From contig JAFIEF010000114.1 of the NCBI GenBank assembly GCA_020832655.1, forward strand, positions 1-41,808: a stretch of 41,808 nucleotides of DNA. The letters are read 5' to 3'. Below are positions 25,747-35,103 of the stretch, piece by piece (position 1 is the stretch's first letter; the number at the start of each line of letters is the position of its first letter). This stretch comes from Paracoccaceae bacterium (GTDB lineage Bacteria > Pseudomonadota > Alphaproteobacteria > Rhodobacterales > Rhodobacteraceae). A program made the translations under genes and the position numbers. The notes below the pieces were generated by a model. It worked only from the letters and a program-made list of their open reading frames with translations, ran no database searches and had not been told where the DNA came from.

Positions 25747-26772
25747 TCATGGCGTCGTACCCAGCCGTTGCGCAATATCTTCGAAAACCGGATCAGCGGC
25801 ATAGATGCGTTCGAACTCGCTTCTGGCGCGGGCTCGCTGGCCCGACTGTTCGTAAAGAACCGCACGGTCATAGCGGATCTGATGCAACAGCCCCTCCGGC
25901 CGGTCCTTGCGGCGGCGGTTGGCCAGCGTAAATACATCGATCGCGGCATCAGGCATCCCCAGCGCGGCCAGTGCGCGGCCACGATAGAGCAGGAGGGCGG
26001 TGTCGACTGGTGTTTCGTTTTCGACATGTACAGTCGCGCGCACCACGCGGTCCATCAGCGCGCGGTCATCTGGGGTGTCGAGCGCCAGTTCAGCAAAGGA
26101 CAGCAGTACCACCGGATCAGTCGCATCAATCTCCATCAGCCGCTCGATATGCGCCATCGCATCTGCATGGCGGCCCTCAAGCTGCGCGATTTCCACCAGC
26201 GCCAGCCGTGTACCGCGTTCACGTGGAAAAACATGAGCGAAGATGTCGGATGTGATCGGAAGGCTGGCCTGCGCGGCAATCTCGTATTTGGCAAACAGCG
26301 TGCCGAGATCCCCCAGACGGGCCAACGCGTGTTCGAAATGCGCCCTGGCGCGGTCGAATTCTTCGCGGCGCAAGCGGATCATCCCGGTCATCCACGCCGC
26401 ATCGGGCAGATCGCCGGCCTCTTCCAGCGCCGCCAGTGCCGCGTCCTGATCCCCGTCATTCAGCGCACGGATGCCGTCGATGAAGCGCTTTTCCTCGGCC
26501 GGGGTCATCAGTCGCTGGAAGAATCCCAGCTTCAAACGGTCGCGCTGCGGCACGGATGGCGCAGGTGCAGCCCCACCGCGCCCCGCGCGCTGGCGGTCAT
26601 GAACGGTGTAGAACATCCCTGTGCCAGGTAGACCAGCCGTCGCGCGATTGCCGCGCGGGCTGATGGTGTATTTGGCCCCACGCGGCCCGAATGACAGCGA
26701 TGCATTGGATTTCGACAGGTTCAACGTGACACCGGGGGCAAGTCGAACACGGCGCCAGAAACGGAAAGGCAT
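25747..26772 (-). CDS. DUF4236 and TPR protein, last gene of the BREX transcript
   Basis: A 341-residue protein. Residues 1-52 match DUF4236 (MPFRFWRRVRLAPGVTLNLS and SLSFGPRGAKYTISPRGNR). The remainder is built of tetratricopeptide-like helix pairs (DQDAALAALEEAGDLPDAAW; ARAHFEHALARLGDLGTLF; ARARSEFERIYAADPVFED), which normally bind other proteins. It starts 15 bp after brxA with a strong AAGGGGGG site and has the same direction, so it is probably cotranscribed with BREX. It is not among the known core BREX genes. It could be an accessory, or a neighbour simply read through. Confidence 0.82.
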   Translation of the reverse strand: MPFRFWRRVRLAPGVTLNLSKSNASLSFGPRGAKYTISPRGNRATAGLPGTGMFYTVHDRQRAGRGGAAPAPSVPQRDRLKLGFFQRLMTPAEEKRFIDGIRALNDGDQDAALAALEEAGDLPDAAWMTGMIRLRREEFDRARAHFEHALARLGDLGTLFAKYEIAAQASLPITSDIFAHVFPRERGTRLALVEIAQLEGRHADAMAHIERLMEIDATDPVVLLSFAELALDTPDDRALMDRVVRATVHVENETPVDTALLLYRGRALAALGMPDAAIDVFTLANRRRKDRPEGLLHQIRYDRAVLYEQSGQRARARSEFERIYAADPVFEDIAQRLGTTP

Positions 26773-26787
26773 AAATAACGACCCCCC

Positions 26788-27504
26788 TTATACCTTGATG
26801 TCCACACTCTGATTTCCCGAACTATCGACGTGCATCTCCAGCCACTTGACACCCGAAAGAATGTAAGAGAGCGACTCGCCTAGTCGGAAGGGATAAAGCA
26901 ACGGGATGGAGTCCAATGTCGCCACTGAGAGCGATCGTCCCCCTTGGCGCAAGCAGGCTTCAACCAGCCAGGGAACCACTGGTGACCCCTCAAGGTCAAT
27001 TTGCGGCTTCCTAACGATTTGCTTTCCTTTGTTCGGCCGACCGATTGCCCCCCAGTCTGCTTGCGATTGCAGCACCATATTTGTCATACGGCGCGTGCCT
27101 TCTCGCTCCCCATAGGTTTCAGCCATCCGTCTATGCACTTCAACCGAAGTGCATTCGCCTTGAATGGCAGTCAATCGACCAACGATTTCAGTTACTCGCC
27201 CAAAGAACGGGTAGCTCGCAATGGCCATTCCCCAAGTGAGAGCCGCAACTGATGTTCCAGGAGCATCCTTGTAAACCTGAACGCCGCGATCAGAGAATTC
27301 GACCAGGTCCGGACGCGGTTCCAGCCACAAGCGATTAAGCACTGTGCGAGTTTTCTTCTTGGCCTCCAGGCCCGAGTGCGATGCAGTGATGAGCTCTTCA
27401 AGCTCTTCAATATTCGCCATGCCTGCTTTTACCCGCAGAGCAGTCCTGGCCCACTCAAGTTGAATGAAACGGTCGAAACCAATCTGAGGAGGTGGAGGAT
27501 TCAT
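26788..27504 (-). CDS. brxA: BrxA-like protein
   Basis: A 238-residue protein, close to the usual 200-250 of BrxA (DUF1819-type), a small DNA-binding BREX component of unclear mechanism. It is basic and helical (GLEAKKKTRTVLNRLWLEPR; VEVHRRMAETYGEREGTRRM). It follows pglZ by 2 bp, so is translationally coupled, and takes the terminal brxA position of type III loci. The call relies more on position and size than on a motif I can point to. Confidence 0.72.
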   Translation of the reverse strand: MNPPPPQIGFDRFIQLEWARTALRVKAGMANIEELEELITASHSGLEAKKKTRTVLNRLWLEPRPDLVEFSDRGVQVYKDAPGTSVAALTWGMAIASYPFFGRVTEIVGRLTAIQGECTSVEVHRRMAETYGEREGTRRMTNMVLQSQADWGAIGRPNKGKQIVRKPQIDLEGSPVVPWLVEACLRQGGRSLSVATLDSIPLLYPFRLGESLSYILSGVKWLEMHVDSSGNQSVDIKV

Positions 27505-27506
27505 GA

Positions 27507-29498
27507 TTACGTCTTTGCTATTGTTATTCTGGTAAACGGAACGATCAGCTCTTCGATAGAAGCCCCACCGTGTGCTACGATTTGGTCTCCTTTCGGAACA
27601 AATGCTCCGCGCGTGCCGGCGTACACCGGTAAAAAATCGGTAGGTAGTCCAGAACTATTAAACCGAAAAGTTTCGATGTCCGCAGGAACAGACGAAGCCA
27701 AGCTTTCGCTGCGATAGGTTCGCACGCGTTCTCCCCGAACCTCGGAAACTACCCCCTGGTTGAGACGACCGATCCCTTCGGCATCGACGTTGCCGTGGTC
27801 CGCGGTGAGATAAATCTGATACCCATGATCGACGAGAAGATGCAGCAGTTTTTCGACGAAACCAGTTTCACACCATGCCTTGATCTGCCCCGTGATCCCG
27901 CGCTTTCCCAGCATCGCCCCATGGACGATTTCGTCGATCATGTCGATGACCAGTCCGGCAACCTTCATTGTGGGTTTTGAAATCGCTTCCTCGAGATCGA
28001 CCAGTTGATGTGTTCTCTTCAGGCTTTTCCTAAAATAGATTTCTGATGAACGCAGGCCATTGTCTTGCCAGAAACGCTGCCAAAGAGATTGCTCCTTTGA
28101 TGTCGTCTCAATCGAATTTGCGAACTCTCTAGGCTTAAGACCAGAGAACAATGCCTGTCGCGAAACAGACGTAAGTGTGGGCAACCATGCGAAGCACCCG
28201 CTCTCTTCTGCGGAGAAGCCGGGCACCGTTTTTGCCAGGTGTTCCCGGATCTGAACCCACTGATCCATCGCAAGGCCATCGAAGACAAGTAGCGCAATAC
28301 GGTCTTCACCAGCGCTTCGGCGGAATGAAAGATAGCGCGGTACATGATGAACCATCACCGGCCCCTTCGCAGCGGGAAGTGACGACAGATTCGTATAATG
28401 GTGAGCCAGCCAATCCTGCAGGCTCTGGTCTGCCTCGTACTGCAAGGAACGGACCTGTTGTTGAATTGGCTCGGCAACTGCTGCACTCAGACCGTGAAAT
28501 CGAGAGATGATCTCTCCAAGCCGCCGAGCCGTTTCCACCCAGTCGCGATACGTTGCCTGGTTCGTAGGCAGGTCGGCGGCGATCTTCTTGGCCCCGTCGG
28601 ACACAATGTCTCCGAAGGCCTGCGGGTCATCTATAAGGCCGACCTTGACCCAGTCAGGCAAATTAACCACTGCGCCTGGAGCAACGACGGGCTGCAGGTC
28701 TCCTTCGAGGAACATGGTATCAATAATGAGCCTCACGTCGGGATGTTCAAACGGGACTGAGACCTCTGGGAATTTCTTTGCCGCATCACCATTGGAAGTG
28801 CGACCGCTCTTAATTTCGTATCGTGAAAGGAAGCGGGTCCAGGCTTCCTGCACCACGCGCATCGTATAGCTCTTGGACGAAAGCAGCGCTTCGATTGGAA
28901 GTGCGCCAAGGGGCGTTTCCTTCAAGATGGCCGCGACATGTTTCGCAAGCAATTCCGGCAATCCCGCTCCATGGTAGTGAAGGCGCAATACTTGCCGCCA
29001 AAAGTCCTCAGACCGGCTGAGAAGGTATGGGCTAATCTCGAAGATGTGGGTAAGGATGAAATCCTTGGTTGCGCTTTCACCCAAAGGCTGGGCGGCATGC
29101 CTATTATGGGCAAGGAATAGATCTTCGTGGTGCCCCGAGTCGATATGTCGGAGTACGCTATAGCTCAGCCTGGGGAACAGGTCGGCCAGGCTGAGATTGA
29201 CCATTCGTCCAATCCGGACGTAATCCCAGGGAAGCGCAGCAAGTTCAGTTCCTCGCAACTGTAGGACGAGCGCCTTTGATGGCGCTTCCTCACCGCGATC
29301 CCAGGCGGCCCGATACCGCTCTTCGTACTCTGTTCTGAAGGCGATGGAGTCCTGGAACGGGAGCACTTCAAAGCCCCGTTCCCGCAGGCTGTGAAGGATC
29401 CGTTCATCCAGCAGCAGGTCATCCGGGTCGCAGGCGATCCAGAATCGGGAAAGGTCAGAAGGGAACTCCTGCAGGATGCGATCGGTCCAGGCGCTCAT
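27507..29498 (-). CDS. pglZ: PglZ, BREX alkaline-phosphatase-superfamily protein
   Basis: PglZ is present in all BREX types and carries an alkaline-phosphatase-like fold whose substrate is unknown. At 663 residues it suits the shorter type III form. The PglZ domain is visible in the C-terminal half: DRIALLVFDGLAMDQW near residue 402, with the metal-binding Asp, and IYLTADHGNVDAEGIG near 563, whose D-H-G matches the superfamily metal site. Upstream is a helical N-terminal region. It overlaps brxHII by ATGA and is followed by brxA. No frameshift or loss of the metal motif is seen. Confidence 0.9.
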   Translation of the reverse strand: MSAWTDRILQEFPSDLSRFWIACDPDDLLLDERILHSLRERGFEVLPFQDSIAFRTEYEERYRAAWDRGEEAPSKALVLQLRGTELAALPWDYVRIGRMVNLSLADLFPRLSYSVLRHIDSGHHEDLFLAHNRHAAQPLGESATKDFILTHIFEISPYLLSRSEDFWRQVLRLHYHGAGLPELLAKHVAAILKETPLGALPIEALLSSKSYTMRVVQEAWTRFLSRYEIKSGRTSNGDAAKKFPEVSVPFEHPDVRLIIDTMFLEGDLQPVVAPGAVVNLPDWVKVGLIDDPQAFGDIVSDGAKKIAADLPTNQATYRDWVETARRLGEIISRFHGLSAAVAEPIQQQVRSLQYEADQSLQDWLAHHYTNLSSLPAAKGPVMVHHVPRYLSFRRSAGEDRIALLVFDGLAMDQWVQIREHLAKTVPGFSAEESGCFAWLPTLTSVSRQALFSGLKPREFANSIETTSKEQSLWQRFWQDNGLRSSEIYFRKSLKRTHQLVDLEEAISKPTMKVAGLVIDMIDEIVHGAMLGKRGITGQIKAWCETGFVEKLLHLLVDHGYQIYLTADHGNVDAEGIGRLNQGVVSEVRGERVRTYRSESLASSVPADIETFRFNSSGLPTDFLPVYAGTRGAFVPKGDQIVAHGGASIEELIVPFTRITIAKT

Positions 29499-32308
29499 GA
29501 TGTACTCGGTCCCGTCTCACCGACACGCAACATCAGAACAGCGTTCAAATCAGGGGTATATGCCTCTGCGGCATCAAGTTGCGCCATGCGAGCATCGTGG
29601 TCAGCACGCAGACGCTTGCGCCGGTAGTCCCGAACTGTCTGAAGGCCGACCCGACCAATGGCCTGATATCTTGCATCATAGGCGAATTCAGCGCGCCCAC
29701 GCTCTTCCGTGATCCGGGTTCTGTGCTCATCGACCAGATCGGTGAATACGCGCTCCCCCTGAGCGACAGCGGCACTTCTTGACTGATCGAAGCATCGGTC
29801 GGCGTCTGGGGCAGCCAACGAAGCAACACTCTCGACCTGCTCCGTCAAAAGCAGATCCCAGATCCGTTTGGCTGTCGGCAGGAAGGTACGCCCTTCATCG
29901 TTTACGAAGACGGAAAGGAAGCGCCGTCGGCTGAAATCATCGGCTGAGAGGCTGATCTCCCAGAGGGACCATACGCCGCGAACGTTTTCGGGAAGCCCGG
30001 AAATTCGAACGATAGGCAATGGCTGACCTGAAACGAAGCGTGGCAGATCGCTGATCACCGCCCGTGCACGAGGGTCTTCAAGAGTAATCCATTCAAGGTC
30101 AGGTCGCTCTTCGGCCGTTCTCGCATCAAAGCAGACCTTGACGGACTCGCTGCCGTCCACCCAACGCACCCGCCAAGCATCCGCATCCTTGACGGCTTGC
30201 CCGCCGCGAACAGGCAATCCGCTGGTGATCGCTCGCTCCAGCCAGAATTGTGCAGGGTGATCTCTCCACTTCCGCGCATCATCCGCATCGAGTTCGTGAC
30301 CACCAGCCAAGAGCGCGCTGCTTTTCTGGCTCTCCGCGATGGTTGACCGAAGATGCGAAATAGCTGTGTCGCACTCCTGTTCGATTGCATCAGGGTTCTG
30401 AATGGCTTGGACGAAAAGCTCGTCGAACATAGGTTCTGATTCGACCGAATCCATCACGTCGGCGGCCTTATCAACGCCGAATTCTTCAGCAATAACCGCG
30501 AGCTTGGTCTCCAGGACCTCGCGCACACGATGTTCAACTGTATCCTCCAGGACGAAGTTAATCGCGCGCACAACGTGCGGCTGCCCAATACGATCAACAC
30601 GGCCGATGCGTTGCTCGACACGCATAGGATTCCATGGCATATCGAAGTTCACGATGACGTGGCAGAACTGGAGGTTCAGCCCCTCGCCGCCGGCATCGGT
30701 CGAAACAAGGATGCGGACAGCTCCCGCGAATGATTTCTGAGCGCGCGTGCGAGCTTCGAGATCCATGCTGCCGTTGAGAGTAGCAACCGAGAAGCCACGG
30801 CTCTCAAGAAAACCCGCGAGCATCGCCTGTGTCGGCACAAATTCAGTAAAGATCAGCACCTTCAGTTCAGGATCGTTTTCATCCTGCTGGATCTTGTAGA
30901 TGAGTTCCAACAAGGCTTCCGCCTTGGCGTCGGTCCCCTGCGCTTCGGTCTCCCGAGCGAGAAACAGCAAGGCATCAACGTCTTTGCATTCATCAGCAAG
31001 AGCCTCGAACGCGACCGCCAAGTCGATCTGATCTTCGCCGGACAGTTCGTGCCAATCTTCAGCAGGATCGGCAGGGAAAAGCTTCAGTTGGGTATGATCG
31101 TCATCGAGTGCGAGCAATCGCTTTTCGAGTGTGGTGCGAATAGCTGCCGTGCTCGATGTCACGAGACGCTGCATCAAGATCATCAGAAAACCAATGTGGC
31201 GCTGCTTCGTCGCCATGGCCTGGTTGTAACCATGGCGGACGTATTCGGTGACCGCTTCATACAGGCCCTGCTGAGCCGCATGACGATCCAGCCAAGCGAC
31301 CGGCTGAAGCCTGGTTATGCGAGGCACGAAAAGCGGTTTCCCCTGCGCGTCGATGGCCGCACGCTTCTCGGTACGGACAACAAAGGGGCGTACGCGATCG
31401 GCAGCAATACTGGTCACATCCGGGAACGTGTCACGATCAAGGAGCTGCATCAGCCTGTGAAACTGGTCGGTTTTGCCTTGGTGGGGCGTCGCGGAGAGCA
31501 GAAGTAGGTAGGGCGCTGCCTCTGCCAACGCGGCTCCGAGCTTGTAGCGCGCCACCTGGTCGGTGCTTCCCCCCATGCGGTGGGCCTCGTCGATGATAAC
31601 CAGATCCCAAGAGGCAGAAATCAGATCCTCAAAGCGCTCCCGGTTGTAGGTGCTTAGCTGCTCAACGCTCCAACCACGACGACCTTCGAGCGGCTTTACT
31701 GAATCGAGCGAGCAGATCACTTGATCATGTAAACGCCATAGGTTTTCCTCGTCGCTCCGCCACTGGCGAAAGGCGGACAGTGCGGCCGGTTCAACGAACT
31801 GGAAATCCTCTCCGAAATGCAGCCGCATCTCGGCCTGCCACTGCCGGACCAGTCCCTTGGGTGCCACGACGAGGATACGCCGCGCCATACCGCGCAGCTT
31901 GAGCTCGCGGAGGATTAACCCCGCCTCGATCGTCTTTCCAAGACCAACTTCATCCGCGAGCAGATAGCGAATCCGATCACGGCTCATGGCGCGGTTGAGT
32001 GCATAGAGCTGATGCGGTAGCGGCACGACGCTCGACTGGATCGGCGCCAGCAGCAGGTTGTCTTCCAGCGCATCCAGCAGCTTCGCCGCCGCAGCAGTGT
32101 GCAGGATGTGCTCGACCGTTAACTGGAATGTGTCGAGGGGGCTCAGATCGCGCGCACGGGCGCGGACAACGGCATCCTTGCCGGGCAACCAAACCCGATA
32201 GGCGGTCTCGCCCCAAATCTCCTCCCGGTCAACGACACGACAGGGTGCGGCATGTCTCTCATGCCAGCACCACGCGCCAATGCCATGCCCGCCATCCGCA
32301 TGCGTCAC
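29495..32308 (-). CDS. brxHII: BrxHII, SNF2/DEAH-family helicase of BREX type III
   Basis: A 937-residue superfamily 2 helicase of the SNF2/RapA-like type. Walker A is in LADEVGLGKTIEAGLIL (residues 117-133), the DEAH box at 240-243 (IIDEAHRMGG), and the second lobe has STDAGGEGLNLQFCHVIVNF then MRVEQRIGRVDRIGQPH, motifs V and VI. It should move on or remodel DNA using ATP. The C-terminal 300 residues carry no known motif. Overlaps with pglXI and pglZ show cotranscription. Similar helicases occur in DISARM (DrmD), but the brxF/brxC/pglZ context decides for BREX. Confidence 0.92.
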   Translation of the reverse strand: MTHADGGHGIGAWCWHERHAAPCRVVDREEIWGETAYRVWLPGKDAVVRARARDLSPLDTFQLTVEHILHTAAAAKLLDALEDNLLLAPIQSSVVPLPHQLYALNRAMSRDRIRYLLADEVGLGKTIEAGLILRELKLRGMARRILVVAPKGLVRQWQAEMRLHFGEDFQFVEPAALSAFRQWRSDEENLWRLHDQVICSLDSVKPLEGRRGWSVEQLSTYNRERFEDLISASWDLVIIDEAHRMGGSTDQVARYKLGAALAEAAPYLLLLSATPHQGKTDQFHRLMQLLDRDTFPDVTSIAADRVRPFVVRTEKRAAIDAQGKPLFVPRITRLQPVAWLDRHAAQQGLYEAVTEYVRHGYNQAMATKQRHIGFLMILMQRLVTSSTAAIRTTLEKRLLALDDDHTQLKLFPADPAEDWHELSGEDQIDLAVAFEALADECKDVDALLFLARETEAQGTDAKAEALLELIYKIQQDENDPELKVLIFTEFVPTQAMLAGFLESRGFSVATLNGSMDLEARTRAQKSFAGAVRILVSTDAGGEGLNLQFCHVIVNFDMPWNPMRVEQRIGRVDRIGQPHVVRAINFVLEDTVEHRVREVLETKLAVIAEEFGVDKAADVMDSVESEPMFDELFVQAIQNPDAIEQECDTAISHLRSTIAESQKSSALLAGGHELDADDARKWRDHPAQFWLERAITSGLPVRGGQAVKDADAWRVRWVDGSESVKVCFDARTAEERPDLEWITLEDPRARAVISDLPRFVSGQPLPIVRISGLPENVRGVWSLWEISLSADDFSRRRFLSVFVNDEGRTFLPTAKRIWDLLLTEQVESVASLAAPDADRCFDQSRSAAVAQGERVFTDLVDEHRTRITEERGRAEFAYDARYQAIGRVGLQTVRDYRRKRLRADHDARMAQLDAAEAYTPDLNAVLMLRVGETGPSTS

Positions 32309-35103
32309 GCATCAGCCTCCATGCGAGTGAGCGCCTGGTCATACCAGAGCAGCAGCTTTTCATCCTCTTGCAGCGCCTCCTCGGGTATCTTCTGGGCAAG
32401 GCTTATGATGGTCGCGTAGTCTTTCGTGGTCCACGCAGTCTTGAAGCCCGCGCGCAGCACCTCGAGACGGAATTCCTTAAGTTTCCGGCCGGGAGCCGAC
32501 TTGTAGCTTTCGAACTCCTTCAGCAGTGCTCGTTCGCGCTTCTGCTCCAGGTCCTTCGCCTTGCTTGGGTCGGGAACAAACCAGCGGTCCTTCGCCTTGG
32601 CCTTCAGCCGCGGGTCGTCCTTCTCCAGACCGCGCAGATCCTTGAAGTTCGTGGACAGGTAGCTGTGGATCTGACTGGGCACATCGCCATTGCCTTCATA
32701 GCGGAGGAAGTTGTCGGCGAGCAGCGCCGAGAGCTCCGGCTTCTCCTCGTGCTTTCTCCATCCCGCGCCAACCTGCGTGGTGAACTCCGGATGCACCTCC
32801 TGATAGGTCGAGGGACGCTTGCGCAAGAAATCAGTTAGCCAATCGATGGCCGATCGCTCATCGGAGACAAACAGCTCCATCTGAGGCGCCTGCGCAGCCT
32901 GGGCCCGCTTGCGATCATACTCGGCCACCTGCTCGGCTAGAAACATCATGCCGTCGCGTTCGGGGAACCGATTACGCAGTCCTTCCAAGAACTCCTCGGT
33001 CGAAAGCGGCACAGGGAAGTCGTGGCGAACAAACCACGCGACCATCCGGTCGTAGATGCGCCGCGGATCGCGTTCGACGACCATCTCGAGAATACCGCTC
33101 TTCACCTTGGCCACCGGCAGCTGCCGAAGATGGGTCTGGACGAAGTCCCATGCGGACTCAGGTGCCGCGCCCCGCTCCGAAAGACGCTTCTCCAAGCCGC
33201 CATTCGGCTTGTAGGCCGAAATGACTAGATCCTGTTTCACCGCGGTCGCGGACGTGACCTGCCGGTAGCTGCCCTGGACCTTGTCGAGCGCGTTGACTTC
33301 GGCGACCACAAAGCCCGCCTGCTGCAGCGCGACCTGGATCGCATTCCATACCGATGCCTTGCTGTTCGAGAAGACGACTGTCATCCAGCGGCCTGGCTTC
33401 AGAACGCGATGATACTCGGAGAAGCACTGCTGCATCAGACGCTGATAGTCTGGTAGAGCTTTTTTCTTAAAGCTATCCATTATTGCTTCAGGTGCTGCGT
33501 CAGTCGTCACACCATGCCAAGACTCAACAAAAAAGTTCAAATCTGCATAGTAAATGTTTTCGCCAAACGGTGGATCGGTAAAGATATAGTCAACTGACCG
33601 GTCGCGTAGTGGCAGATTCGCCGCCGTCCCTGTCGTAATTGCTGAGTTCTTAGGCTTGGCTCGAAAGCCACCAAAGGCTTTGATAAGGCGGTCAAGCTTT
33701 CCCCCCAAATTGTACCGCGGGCTGCATTCTGAATGCTGTGATGCTACATAATAGACACCGTTAAGCGCGCGGTTAACCTGTGAGAAATGTGTTGGGCTAT
33801 ATCTGTTAAGAATAGAAAAGCCCCAAATTGCCTGCTCTACGAAAAACAACAAGAAAGCACGAGTGCGCAAATCTGTACAGTCAGATGCCTTCTTCCAAAG
33901 CAAGCTCATCGCATGAGCTGCGCGAGGAAGGAAGAAATGGTGCACATGCGTCAGCCCTTTTGGAGCAATTCGAGAGCCATGATACATTTGCTCTATAGGG
34001 AAACGCGAGGTCGGCATACTCGGGGATAGCGTCAGCGCGTCAATCCGCTCCAATATTGCCAGGTCGGTGGCATCGGGCTGTTTCTCGTAACGAGTTCTAC
34101 CGACCGAATAGACAATACTTGCCGGGCGAAACTTAACCCTCTGCCAATGCTCACCCGTGGCGGGATCATTTTTTGTCTCGAGGACACGCTCTAGCCGATC
34201 CTTGTTCATTTCAGCGCCACAGTGCGGACAGGGAAAAGTGCCTCTTACTCGCTTGCTTTCCGCGTCCAGTGCTTCCTCTATGAAATTCAGCTCGCCAGCG
34301 CATTCGGGGCAAGTGAAAACTTCACTCCACACTGTGAATTCAATCCTGCCTTTGCTTTTTCCATCAGAATGAAGCGTTTCATACATCCACCCGATTTCTT
34401 TTTCGACTTCGGCGAGTAGCTGCTTGCCAGCCTTTGCGAAGGCATCGACATCAAATGGAATATTGTAATTTGCGCCAATAAACGTCGCAGCAGGAGATAA
34501 GTCATTCAAAACAGTCCGTCGTGCACCCCATTTCGGAGCAGGCATCCCAGCCTTCTTCCACTCAATCTCCACTTGGTGGCGATAGACCGAAGGCGCCGTC
34601 CCGCACCAATGTGCAGCGACGCCGGTCATACCGGATCCCGCAAAACCATCCAGCACAACATCACCGGGCTCGGTGAAGTGAAGAATCGATGGTACAATAG
34701 CGAGATGAGGCACCTTGGTGTGGTACCCATGCGCCTTATACAAGGCGTCCGTCTTGCCTACAGAGACGTCAATCGCCATTGGTTCTCGGGCATATTCCTT
34801 TTCTGGATCATATGCTTGGCCGTAATGCTCTACGAAGTCGGCCAACCACGGGTTCGGGCAGGCTGTGTAGTAAGGAGGATCTGACATAGCGAGGATTGCG
34901 TCGTCAGAACCTTTCGGAAAGCCCTCCTGATTGCGGAAAACCGGGTCTTGAAGCTTTTCAGCCAGCAGCTTTGTGAAATGTGTGCGACGTGCGTCGTCGG
35001 TTTCGAACTCGATGCCGAGGCACTCAACTGAAGTCGACTTGCCCTCTTTGTCGTGAAGCTTCTCTGGGTGAGACATATCAAAAGTACCCATACTCTCTCC
35101 CAT
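32305..35103 (-). CDS. pglXI: PglXI, BREX type III adenine-specific DNA methyltransferase
   Basis: The 932-residue enzyme is predicted to methylate adenine N6 in the BREX motif to mark self DNA. Motif IV, SDPPYYTACPN, lies near residue 74; the SAM-binding motif I, DGFAGSGMTG, near 152. A zinc-ribbon-like CPEC...CPHC follows at about 270-300, and a second TDPPFGENIYYADL motif near 510. The order IV before I is that of a permuted (beta-type) enzyme. Starts at 35103 (AGGGGG upstream), 35091 (GGGAG) and 35076 are possible; the first two overlap the preceding gene. Base composition shifts inside the gene: roughly 33430-34930 is poorer in G+C than the C-terminal third. Confidence 0.92.
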   Translation of the reverse strand: MGESMGTFDMSHPEKLHDKEGKSTSVECLGIEFETDDARRTHFTKLLAEKLQDPVFRNQEGFPKGSDDAILAMSDPPYYTACPNPWLADFVEHYGQAYDPEKEYAREPMAIDVSVGKTDALYKAHGYHTKVPHLAIVPSILHFTEPGDVVLDGFAGSGMTGVAAHWCGTAPSVYRHQVEIEWKKAGMPAPKWGARRTVLNDLSPAATFIGANYNIPFDVDAFAKAGKQLLAEVEKEIGWMYETLHSDGKSKGRIEFTVWSEVFTCPECAGELNFIEEALDAESKRVRGTFPCPHCGAEMNKDRLERVLETKNDPATGEHWQRVKFRPASIVYSVGRTRYEKQPDATDLAILERIDALTLSPSMPTSRFPIEQMYHGSRIAPKGLTHVHHFFLPRAAHAMSLLWKKASDCTDLRTRAFLLFFVEQAIWGFSILNRYSPTHFSQVNRALNGVYYVASQHSECSPRYNLGGKLDRLIKAFGGFRAKPKNSAITTGTAANLPLRDRSVDYIFTDPPFGENIYYADLNFFVESWHGVTTDAAPEAIMDSFKKKALPDYQRLMQQCFSEYHRVLKPGRWMTVVFSNSKASVWNAIQVALQQAGFVVAEVNALDKVQGSYRQVTSATAVKQDLVISAYKPNGGLEKRLSERGAAPESAWDFVQTHLRQLPVAKVKSGILEMVVERDPRRIYDRMVAWFVRHDFPVPLSTEEFLEGLRNRFPERDGMMFLAEQVAEYDRKRAQAAQAPQMELFVSDERSAIDWLTDFLRKRPSTYQEVHPEFTTQVGAGWRKHEEKPELSALLADNFLRYEGNGDVPSQIHSYLSTNFKDLRGLEKDDPRLKAKAKDRWFVPDPSKAKDLEQKRERALLKEFESYKSAPGRKLKEFRLEVLRAGFKTAWTTKDYATIISLAQKIPEEALQEDEKLLLWYDQALTRMEADA

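Noticed and set aside
25768-26631. 287-codon + frame opposite the DUF4236/TPR gene
   Set aside because: Antisense shadow; the - strand protein has a recognised domain and TPR pattern.
29495-32308. Helicase as evidence for a DISARM system (DrmD)
   Set aside because: No drmA, drmB or drmC; pglZ, brxC and brxF next to it identify BREX.
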